From Amycolatopsis lexingtonensis (GTDB taxonomy: Bacteria > Actinomycetota > Actinomycetes > Mycobacteriales > Pseudonocardiaceae): a stretch of DNA of 64,000 bases. Position 1 is the stretch's first letter, and each line of letters starts with the position of its first letter. The stretch lies in assembly GCF_014873755.1 (NCBI RefSeq), contig NZ_JADBEG010000001.1:6112501-6176500 (forward strand), given 5' to 3'. Both the position numbers and the translations under genes were made by a program. Below are positions 49,346 through 55,782 of this stretch, piece by piece. The notes under the pieces are model-generated. The model had not been told where the DNA came from. It ran no database searches and saw only the letters and a program-made list of their open reading frames with translations.

Positions 49346-49873
49346 CTACCTCCCGGCCCGGGCCGCGTTGCCGCGGCCCCGGCGCGCTCGTGGTGCTCCC
49401 TGGTGAACCGGCGCGGTGGCGCGGCGCGCCCCCGTCGAGGGTGGCATCGGCGGAGCCGCACCCGGCTGGCCGCCGTGGTGCTGGTACTGCCGCCTCCGGC
49501 GGTGCTTCGGCAACGGGCGCTCGGCCCGCACCCGGACCCGGCTGGCGCTCACCGCGCCACCCGTGCCCGTGGTCAGTTCTCTCGGAGTGTTGAGCTCGCG
49601 CCCCGCCATCGCGACCACGGCGCCGAGCGGGCGCTCGTGGCTGATCTTGGCGGTCAGCAACCGGGTGACGACGATGGTGGCGACGAACGCCCACGCCGTC
49701 GAAAAGAACCCGAAGCCCCACCCCGCCCAGCGCTCGATACCGAGCACGACGAAGAACGTCGGGATGCCGATGAGCCAGGCGACGTACCGGGCTCTCCAGG
49801 GAAAAGTCGCTTTCGGCGGGCCGAGCCACACGGCGTCGACCCGGTAGACCTCGTCGTCGGTCCTGATGCGCAC
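49346..49873 (-). CDS. PrgI/VirB3-like membrane protein
   Basis: 175 residues: MRIRTDDEVYRVDAVWLGPPKATFPWRARYVAWLIGIPTFFVVLGIERWAGWGFGFFSTAWAFVATIVVTRLLTAKISHERPLGAVVAMAGRELNTPRE. Two adjoining membrane helices with a basic N-terminus fit PrgI/VirB3, the small partner of VirB4. The C-terminal 80 residues are Arg-rich and disordered (RVRVRAERPLPKHRRRRQYQHHGG). It is three bases upstream of VirB4, the conserved arrangement. Confidence 0.8.
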   Translation of the reverse strand: MRIRTDDEVYRVDAVWLGPPKATFPWRARYVAWLIGIPTFFVVLGIERWAGWGFGFFSTAWAFVATIVVTRLLTAKISHERPLGAVVAMAGRELNTPRELTTGTGGAVSASRVRVRAERPLPKHRRRRQYQHHGGQPGAAPPMPPSTGARRATAPVHQGAPRARRGRGNAARAGR

Positions 49874-49883
49874 GGGGGCCGCC

Positions 49884-50150
49884 TCAGCCGGTGAACAGGC
49901 CGGCGATCCACTGGCCCACGTTCACGCCCGCGCCGCTGACCGCGAGACCGATGATGGCGAGCGCGATGACCACGCCGGCGAGCCGGCGCATGACACCGGC
50001 GTTGTCGCCCTTGCCGCCGCCCAGCCACAGGAGCAGGAGTGCGACGGCCAGCAGCACCAGGGGGATGACGTTGTCGAGCAGCCACTGGCGCACGTTCCCC
50101 GTGCCCAGTTCGCCGGCGGCCAGCGTGTCGAGGGTGGTCAAGGTCATCAT
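49884..50150 (-). CDS. VirB2-like two-helix membrane protein
   Basis: 88 residues. Helices at about 25-47 (LLDNVIPLVLLAVALLLLWLGGGKG) and 55-85 (RRLAGVVIALAIIGLAVSGAGVNVGQWIAGLF). Size, topology and position ahead of the PrgI-like gene match VirB2/TrbC pilin-type subunits, although no signal peptide is visible. GGGAG lies seven bases before the ATG at 50150; a second ATG follows directly. It appears to be the first gene of the operon. Confidence 0.7.
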   Translation of the reverse strand: MMTLTTLDTLAAGELGTGNVRQWLLDNVIPLVLLAVALLLLWLGGGKGDNAGVMRRLAGVVIALAIIGLAVSGAGVNVGQWIAGLFTG

Positions 50151-50213
50151 CGCGATACTCCCGGTGCGCGGTGGGGGCCGCGCGGTTCTGGCTCAGGCGG
50201 TGCTTCGAACAAC

Positions 50214-50243
50214 ATCATGGGGGCTACGAGGGGTAGTGGTCAA
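50214..50243 (-). promoter_or_regulatory. candidate promoter of the secretion-like operon
   Basis: On the minus strand TTGACC (50243-50238), an 18-base spacer, then CATGAT (50219-50214), about 60 bases upstream of the first ATG. This is the only good -35/-10 pair seen close to the start. Confidence 0.4.
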
Positions 50244-50603
50244 AGCGCGCTGCGTGAATACCGGCTGCCTCTTCAACCGGTGTGGTGCGCGTGGCACAGC
50301 AAAACTCCACGCCCACCATCATCGCGGCAAGGGCCCTCGGGTTGAACCCCGGCCACCCATACTTCTCAGTGTGCTGACGAACTCACCCCAATGCCCGGGA
50401 TTTGCTCACTGTGGGTACTGGCACTCAGGCCGTTGTGCGGCCCGGAACAGTGTGACATGACCCGAACGGCCGCGTCGCGCGAGTCCGTTCTGTGACGACC
50501 ACTCCGCCGCTCGGCGGGCATGTCGATCTTGGGTCCGCCTTTCGTCCGTCACAGGGCGCTCCGGACTTAACAACATTTTCACTACATAGCGTGATCTTGG
50601 GCG
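50244..50603. other. long noncoding region between the secretion-like operon and the SCO6745-family gene
   Basis: About 360 bases with no credible ORF. It contains TCACTGT and ACAGTGTGA segments about 40 bases apart (50407-50450) and an AT-rich stretch near 50570-50590. No recognisable direct-repeat or relaxase nick-site pattern was seen. It may carry regulatory sites for the operon or the 3' untranslated end of the neighbouring gene. Confidence 0.4.
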
Positions 50604-51458
50604 TCAGGGGCGACGCTTGGCGAAGACGCCCTCCGGAAAAGCGCCCGCTTCGACGACGCGGCGGCTCAGTTCGCGGCACAGCTCCTCGAGCCGGGCGGTC
50701 CGCTCCGGGCCGAGGTGCTCCCACGGCCCCCGCGCGGCGGCCTCGGTGGCGATTTCGACGCGGTCGCGGACGGCGACGCCTTCCTCGGTCAGCAGGCTCT
50801 CGGCGTCGAGCAGGCCGCGTTCGACGAGCCGGGCCTCGGCGGCGGCCCACTGCTCGTCGTTCCAGCCGCGGGTCAGCTTGGCGGTGGCGGTGAGGAAGCC
50901 GCGGCCGGTGGCCACGTGGGTGACCAGCGCTTCGACGCCGCTCAGGCCGTTGAGGACCAGCGCGGCGATGTGGCCGTCGCCGCGGTACTCGCGGATCAGG
51001 GTGACGGCGTGCCAGAGCACCAGGTGCGGCTCCCCCGGCCAGCCGAGCCCCGCGTGCGCGGCGTAGAGCGGACGCCCTTCGGCGGTGCACCCGGCGGCGG
51101 CTTCGCGCGCGAGTTCCGCGGCTTCGGCGACCTCGTCGCTCTTCACGTGGTCGCCGAGCAGCCGGGTCAGCGCCTTGTCGACGCCGTCGACGCGGGCTTC
51201 GAGGACCTGTTCCGGCGTCGCCAGGGTCCAGGCGCGCGGGATCACGCGGGCGACGACCTCGGGGTTGAAGTTGTAGAAGGTGGCCGCGACGACCTCGGGC
51301 CCGACGGCCCCCATGGCCGCGGACCGTCCGGCGAAGTACGGCATCCGCCCGGGTCGCAGGCCGATGCCGGTGAGGGCTTCGTCCACCTCGGGAGCGAAGT
51401 ACGCCAGTGCGTGCAAGGAATCGAACGCCGACTTGAACCGCTTCTCGTCACCCGCCAT
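50604..51458 (-). CDS. SCO6745-family protein
   Basis: 284 residues of an actinobacterial family without known activity. Characteristic segments: FDSLHALAYFAPEVDEALTGIGLRPGRMPYFAGRSAAMGAVGPEVVAATFYNFNPEVVARVIPRAWTLATPEQVLEARVDGVDKALTRLLG, then HAVTLIREYRGDGHIAALVLNGLSGVEALVTHVATG. The C-terminal helices (KLTRGWNDEQWAAAEARLVERGLL...GVAVRDRVE) look like a winged-helix MarR-type module, suggesting possible nucleic-acid binding. It is co-directional with, and about 60 bases downstream of, rnpB. No signal peptide or membrane helix. Confidence 0.75.
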   Translation of the reverse strand: MAGDEKRFKSAFDSLHALAYFAPEVDEALTGIGLRPGRMPYFAGRSAAMGAVGPEVVAATFYNFNPEVVARVIPRAWTLATPEQVLEARVDGVDKALTRLLGDHVKSDEVAEAAELAREAAAGCTAEGRPLYAAHAGLGWPGEPHLVLWHAVTLIREYRGDGHIAALVLNGLSGVEALVTHVATGRGFLTATAKLTRGWNDEQWAAAEARLVERGLLDAESLLTEEGVAVRDRVEIATEAAARGPWEHLGPERTARLEELCRELSRRVVEAGAFPEGVFAKRRP

Positions 51459-51519
51459 AGCGGCACCCTACTATCGGGTAACCCATGCGCGGTACCGCTT
51501 CGCGCTGCGGAAAGAAGAG

Positions 51520-51925
51520 GCGGACGAGCTGGCATGTAAGCCGGATCCTGTTCCCCGGTCGCCTCGCGGCTTCCGGGGCGGCGGCCATCCATCTCGGCCT
51601 GCCGTCGCCGGCAGGCTCCAGCGGCCTACCCGCAGGCTCGGACGGGCCGTCCTCGAACGCCTGCGCAGGAGCTCGTGAGCTCCCTCTTGGCCTTGCTCCG
51701 GGTGGGGTTTACCTAGCCGTCCCGGTCACCCGGGACGCTGGTGGTCTCTTACACCACCGTTTCACCCTTACCCCCGCCCGAAAGCGGAGGCGGTCTGTTT
51801 TCTGTGGCACTTTCCCGCGGGTCGCCCCGGGTTGCCGTTAGCAACCACCCTGCCCTGTGGAGTCCGGACTTTCCTCGGGCCGGGTCGCCCCGGCCCGCGA
51901 CCGCCCTGCCAGCTCGTCCGCAGGC
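51520..51925 (-). ncRNA. rnpB: RNase P RNA, bacterial type A
   Basis: On the minus strand the 5' end pairs CGGACGAGCTGGC with GCCAGCTCGTCCG at the 3' end (P1). Conserved elements are GAGGAAAGTCCGGACTCC (CR I), AGGGTGAAACGGTGG, CCACAGAAAACAGACCGCC (CR IV) and GGATCCGGCTTACAT before the 3' P1 strand. It is the ribozyme subunit that cuts tRNA 5' leaders. The boundaries are estimates to within about ten bases. The 5' end is only 12 bases after the stop of the FAD reductase gene, so its promoter must lie inside that gene's 3' end. Confidence 0.95.
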
Positions 51926-51936
51926 TGGATGGTAGC

Positions 51937-53148
51937 TCAGTAGCCGGCCGCCGCCTCGGTGTGGTGGCAGGCCGGCGCGGGGTGCTGGCGGGCCAGTTCG
52001 GCCGTCCAGTGCAGGACGGCGGCGGGGCTGTCCAGGCCGATGAGCCCGACCAGCCTGCCGTGGCGGACGAAGCCGGTGATCGGCCGCGTGCCGGGGACCG
52101 GCGACTCCAGCAGGACCGTGTCGGTGGCGAGCGCGGGGCGGCCGGCGACCTGGATGCGGACGCCGTGCTGTTCGGACCAGTAGCGCGGCACCGGCGTGTA
52201 CGGCCGGGCGTCCCGCGGGCCGGTCAGGAGGTTCTCCGCGGCCGCGCGGCTCATTTCCACGGCGTTGAGCCAGTGTTCGTCGCGCCGCGGTGCCGGGTCG
52301 TAGCGGAGGTTGGGCCAGCGGGCGACGTCGCCGGCCGCGACGATCGTCGACGAGCCGACGACGTGGCAGGTGGGTTCGCAGACGACGCCGTCGTCGAGGG
52401 GCAGCTTGGCGCCGCGCAGCCACGACACCGCCGGCACGCTGCCGACCGCGACGACGACGCACGCGACGTCGAGCGCGCGGCCGTCGGCGAACTCGAGCCC
52501 GACCGACGTCGGCCCGGGCCGCCAGCGGCGGATCGTGGTGCCGAGTTCCAGGTGGACGCCGCGGGCGGCGTGCAGCGCGGTGAGCCAGTCGCCGATGTCG
52601 GGACCGAGGACGTCGGCCAGCAGCGGGCGCGACCGTCCGAAGAGGACGACCCCACGGCCGGTCTCACGGAGGCTGGAAGCGACTTCGCAGCCGATGAAGC
52701 CGTCGCCGATCACGGCGACCGGGCCGGGGTTGCCGGCCAGGGCGCGCTGGAGGGCCACGGTGTCCGCCAGGGTGCGGACGACGACCACGCGCGGGTGGCC
52801 GTGCGGCGCGCCCGGCATGCGGCGGGGTTCGACGCCGGTGGCGATGATCAGGCCGTCGTAGCGGAGTTCCTCGTCGCGCAGGTGCACGACCTGCCGGTGC
52901 GGGGACAGCGCCGTGACCGGCGTGTCGAACCGCCACTCGGCGTCGACTTCGAGCGGGTCGGCGAGGAGGGTGTCGGCGCGGCTGACCGCGCCGGTGAGCA
53001 GCTGCTTGGACAGCGCCGGGCGGTGGTAGGCGATGCCGGGTTCGGCGCCGAGGACGACGACTTCGCCGTCGAACCCGAGTTCGCGCAGCCGTTCGGCGGC
53101 GCGCAGGCCGGCCAGGCCGGCTCCGGCGATGACGATGCGTTCGCTCAT
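51937..53148 (-). CDS. FAD-dependent ferredoxin-reductase-type oxidoreductase
   Basis: 403 residues. Two Rossmann motifs: RIVIAGAGLAGLRAAERLRELGFDGEVVVLGAE (FAD) and GPVAVIGDGFIGCEVASSLRETG (NAD(P)H). Other marks: YHRPALSKQLLTG, LIIATGVEPRRMPG and the FAD-closing STIVAAGDVARWPN. The C-terminal reductase domain follows. It would pass electrons to a ferredoxin; the partner is probably the membrane ferredoxin fusion encoded just upstream, whose stop overlaps this start (ATGA). It belongs to an operon divergent from an ECF sigma factor. rnpB follows immediately. Confidence 0.88.
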   Translation of the reverse strand: MSERIVIAGAGLAGLRAAERLRELGFDGEVVVLGAEPGIAYHRPALSKQLLTGAVSRADTLLADPLEVDAEWRFDTPVTALSPHRQVVHLRDEELRYDGLIIATGVEPRRMPGAPHGHPRVVVVRTLADTVALQRALAGNPGPVAVIGDGFIGCEVASSLRETGRGVVLFGRSRPLLADVLGPDIGDWLTALHAARGVHLELGTTIRRWRPGPTSVGLEFADGRALDVACVVVAVGSVPAVSWLRGAKLPLDDGVVCEPTCHVVGSSTIVAAGDVARWPNLRYDPAPRRDEHWLNAVEMSRAAAENLLTGPRDARPYTPVPRYWSEQHGVRIQVAGRPALATDTVLLESPVPGTRPITGFVRHGRLVGLIGLDSPAAVLHWTAELARQHPAPACHHTEAAAGY

Positions 53149-53945
53149 CTGATCGCTCCCACCAGGTGGATGGCTCGCATGGGACAGGCGCGCGCGGCGG
53201 CGCGGACGTTGGGGGCTTCCCCCGGCCCCGGGCGTTTCTCGTACTCGAGCCGGCCGTCCTGGCCGAGCTGGAAGACCTGCGGCGCCTCGCTTTGGCAGAC
53301 GCCGTAGGCGTGGCAGCGGTGGCTGTCGACGTCCACGCGCAGGGCCGCCGGTTCCGGCTCGGGCGCGGTGACCAGCCCGGCGCGGGCGAGCACCGCGGCG
53401 GGCAGCACCCGCAGCACCGAGAGCAGCACCGGCGGGACGAGCAGGGTGATCCCGGCCAGCCAGACGACGGCGAGGTGCCCGCTCGAAACGGCGCCGAGCC
53501 AGGCGTGCACGGCGAGCAGGCCGACGGCGAGGTAGCCGGCCTGGTGGAAGCGCAGCCAGCGGGCTTCGCGCGCGCCGCGGCGCAGGCCCGCCGTCACGGA
53601 CACGGCGATCACCAGCTCGAGGCCGGCGATGCCGATGGCGTGCCGCGCGACGCCGTCGTAGAACGGGAGCAGGAGCGCGGCGACGCCGAACGGCTCGTCC
53701 TCGAGGAAGAGGAACGTCAGCCCGTGCACGGTGCCGGTGGCGAGGGTGAACGCGGCGAGCAGGACGTGCCCGGCGCGCAGCGCGTCCCGGCCGCTGAACC
53801 GGCGGACCCAGCCGGTCGCGGCGAGCACGCCCCAGCACAGGGTGAGGCACATGCAGAGGTAGGTGAGGCGGCCGGAGAGCGCGGCCACCTCGGCGATCCC
53901 GGTGTCGTGCGGCGACACCGGGACCAGCGCGGCTGAGGGGGACAT
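53145..53945 (-). CDS. membrane protein fused to a 3Fe-4S ferredoxin
   Basis: 266 residues from the ATG at 53945. Residues about 25-210 hold five or six membrane helices with paired His (GTVHGLTFLF, GVARHAIGIAG, RFHQAGYLAVGLLAVHAWLG) like the haem-binding ferric-reductase transmembrane domain. The C-terminal domain (about 212-266) is a single-cluster ferredoxin: RVDVDSHRCHAYGVCQSEAPQVFQLG...RACPMRAI, i.e. Cys-x5-Cys and CysPro. Such ferredoxins usually pair with P450s or ferredoxin reductases; the FAD reductase is translationally coupled. Electron transfer across the membrane, from NAD(P)H through the ferredoxin to haem, is the inference. Confidence 0.85.
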   Translation of the reverse strand: MSPSAALVPVSPHDTGIAEVAALSGRLTYLCMCLTLCWGVLAATGWVRRFSGRDALRAGHVLLAAFTLATGTVHGLTFLFLEDEPFGVAALLLPFYDGVARHAIGIAGLELVIAVSVTAGLRRGAREARWLRFHQAGYLAVGLLAVHAWLGAVSSGHLAVVWLAGITLLVPPVLLSVLRVLPAAVLARAGLVTAPEPEPAALRVDVDSHRCHAYGVCQSEAPQVFQLGQDGRLEYEKRPGPGEAPNVRAAARACPMRAIHLVGAIR

Positions 53946-53953
53946 GGGGCGGC

Positions 53954-54622
53954 TTACCTCCGGGTGCGCGGCGGGGTCCTGCCGGGAGTTCCGAGCAGGC
54001 GGAGCAGGCCGAACGTGGCGACGGCGGCGAGGGCCACGAGGACGGCGGCGGCGGCGAAGTCGCCGCCGCCGAGGGTGTCGGCTTCGGTGGCGGAAACGAG
54101 CAGGGACGTGGTTTCGGCGAGCCCGGTGCTCTCCAGGAGCGTCAGGTGCCCGAGCGCGGTGTCGACGGCGGTCTGGGCGAACGCGCGGACGTCGTCGTCG
54201 CGGGTGCCGGCGCGGACGTCGGAGGCGAGCGCGAAGAGGCTGCCGTACTCGGCGCGGAGCCGGTTGACGTAGGCGCGGTCGAACGCGTCGCCGGAGTCCG
54301 CAGTGAGTTCGGCCGCCCAGGCGCGCTCCTGGCCGGTGGGCTCGCCCGGCAGGGTGATCGCGAGCCGGTCGGCGACCGCGCGCAGGGCGACGTCGAGGCG
54401 GGCCTGGTCGTCGGCGATGCGGACGGCGACCGCGCGGACCCGGTGGTTGGTGGCCCGCTCGGCGGCGAGCCTGCTCGACGGCCCGGCCCACAGCGTGTGC
54501 TGCTTCAGCCGGGTCAGCAGGGCGCGGTCGGTCTGCTGCAGTTCACCGGCGGACGCGGGGATCGCGCAGCCGAGCACGAACGCGGCCGTGGCGGCCAGCA
54601 GCGCCACGAATCGGAGCGGCAT
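53954..54622 (-). CDS. DUF4142-domain exported protein
   Basis: 222 residues. Signal peptide MPLRFVALLAATAAFVLGCAIPASA, then a DUF4142 helical domain (ELQQTDRALLTRLKQHTLWAGPSSRLAAERATNHRVRAVAVRIADDQARLDVALRAVADRLAI, then VNRLRAEYGSLFALASDVRAGTRDDDVRAFAQTAVDTALGHLTLLEST) and a C-terminal membrane anchor (FAAAAVLVALAAVATFGLLRLLG). The role of the family is unknown; it is often stress-linked. First gene of the redox operon, eight bases before the ferredoxin-fusion gene. Confidence 0.82.
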   Translation of the reverse strand: MPLRFVALLAATAAFVLGCAIPASAGELQQTDRALLTRLKQHTLWAGPSSRLAAERATNHRVRAVAVRIADDQARLDVALRAVADRLAITLPGEPTGQERAWAAELTADSGDAFDRAYVNRLRAEYGSLFALASDVRAGTRDDDVRAFAQTAVDTALGHLTLLESTGLAETTSLLVSATEADTLGGGDFAAAAVLVALAAVATFGLLRLLGTPGRTPPRTRR

Positions 54623-54660
54623 CCCCGTTGTCCCTTCGCGATGGAGTCCTCACCCGGAGC

Positions 54661-54687
54661 TACGGAAGAAAGGTGTGTTCCGGTTCT
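54661..54687 (-). promoter_or_regulatory. ECF-type promoter of the redox operon
   Basis: On the minus strand AGAACC (54687-54682), 17 bases, CGTA (54664-54661), about 40 bases upstream of the DUF4142 ATG. It is similar to the TGAACC-N16-CGTTGA site on the opposite strand upstream of the sigma gene. Confidence 0.6.
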
Positions 54688-54734
54688 CGCCGTCACCTTT
54701 TAGTGACCTGTGACGTGCATCACAAGACACATTC

Positions 54735-54762
54735 TGAACCGATCTTGAGTGAGCGTCGTTGA
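54735..54762 (+). promoter_or_regulatory. ECF-type promoter of the sigma operon
   Basis: TGAACC (54735-54740), 16 bases, CGTTGA (54757-54762), about 110 bases upstream of the sigma ATG. It resembles the SigL-type consensus of actinobacteria (TGAACC, CGT). The likely reader is the product of this operon itself. Confidence 0.6.
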
Positions 54763-54870
54763 CGCCACTGCCAATAGGGGACGCAAACTAATGCATATGG
54801 CCTATTAAGTGTTTTTGCGCTACGCTCCGGTGGCCCCACGGTCCGCCAGTCAGGTGAGGTTGCGAGCTTT

Positions 54871-55449
54871 ATGGAAGCACTGGGCAGAGAAAGTCGCGGC
54901 CACGTCGGCCACGCTTCGTCCGCCACCGCGGCCGCCGTCGCGCCCGACCCGGCCGACGATCTCGTCCCGTTGCTCTACAAGGACTTCCGCGCCACCCTGT
55001 TCGCGCAGGTACTGGCCCTGACCAACCACGACCGGCAGTGGACCGAAGACGTGGTGCAGGAGACCATGATCCGCGCGTGGCAGCACTCGGACACCCTCGA
55101 ACGCGAGCCCGGAATGCTGCGAGGCTGGTTGCTCACGGTGGCCCGCCGGATCGTCATCGACGGCTGGAGAAATCGCCGGGTCCGCCCGCAGGAGGTCGCT
55201 CTGGACATCCCGGAAAACACCGAGTCGGCCGACCGTGCGGACAGTTCGTTAGCCGCACTAACGATTACTCGGGCATTGGGGGAACTGGACGCCAAATATC
55301 AATCGGTCATCCACGAAACCTACCTCACCGGAAACACCGTTCGGCGGGCGGCCGAAATTCTTGGAATTCCGGAAGGAACCGTGAAATCGCGGTTGTACAC
55401 GGCGATGCGGCAATTGCGGAAGGCGCTCGGGGAAGTGGCGGTGCGATGA
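54871..55449 (+). CDS. ECF sigma factor (SigK/SigL-like)
   Basis: 192 residues. Sigma region 2: LLYKDFRATLFAQVLALTNHDRQWTEDVVQETMIRAWQHSDTL, LRGWLLTVARRIVIDGWRNRRVRPQEV. Region 4: LGELDAKYQSVIHETYLTGNTVRRAAEILGIPEGTVKSRLYTAMRQLRKALGE. It matches the SigL/SigK-type subgroup. The stop overlaps the start of a short zinc-type anti-sigma gene (ATGA). It is divergent from the redox operon, and similar ECF promoter sequences face both ways, implying autoregulation and control of that operon. The activating signal is unknown, probably redox in view of the Zn-type anti-sigma. Confidence 0.9.
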   Translation: MEALGRESRGHVGHASSATAAAVAPDPADDLVPLLYKDFRATLFAQVLALTNHDRQWTEDVVQETMIRAWQHSDTLEREPGMLRGWLLTVARRIVIDGWRNRRVRPQEVALDIPENTESADRADSSLAALTITRALGELDAKYQSVIHETYLTGNTVRRAAEILGIPEGTVKSRLYTAMRQLRKALGEVAVR

Positions 55450-55766
55450 GGGGGAAGCACCGGGACGCCGCGGCGCACGGGCTCGGCGTCCTCGACAACC
55501 CGGCGGAGTTCGAAACGCACCTGCGGGGCTGCGCCCGCTGCCGGGTCCTGGTCGCCGGCTTCCGGTCGGTGGGCGAAGCGCTGGCGGAGGCGGACCGGCT
55601 CGGGTACCTCCCCCGCGGCTACCCGCTGCCCGACGGGGGTGCGGACGGGCCGGCGGGCGGGAAGGACCGGTTCGCATCGGCTGCGTCCATCGTCTCCCCT
55701 GCTCGTGTCGAGGCCGGTTCCGGCCGCGCTCCGCGGGATCTCCCCTGGTCGGCCGGTTTCCAGTAG
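55446..55766 (+). CDS. short zinc-type anti-sigma factor
   Basis: 106 residues, start overlapping the sigma stop. N-terminal ZAS motif: KHRDAAAHGLGVLDNPAEFETHLRGCARCRVLV, i.e. upstream His and HxxxCxxC. RslA-type anti-sigma proteins continue with a membrane helix and an outer domain; here the rest (about 60 residues, PLPDGGADGPAGGKDRF...) has neither. It would be a soluble, cytoplasmic redox-labile anti-sigma. Truncation of a longer ancestor is possible: the C-terminal half is low complexity and closes at a TAG at 55766 soon before the LuxR gene. Confidence 0.75.
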   Translation: MRGKHRDAAAHGLGVLDNPAEFETHLRGCARCRVLVAGFRSVGEALAEADRLGYLPRGYPLPDGGADGPAGGKDRFASAASIVSPARVEAGSGRAPRDLPWSAGFQ

Positions 55767-55782
55767 TCTGCCCGAACCCAAC

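Noticed and set aside
39981..50603. Integrative conjugative element
   Set aside because: No integrase, relaxase, coupling protein or flanking direct repeats or tRNA were seen, and the neighbours are ordinary chromosomal genes.
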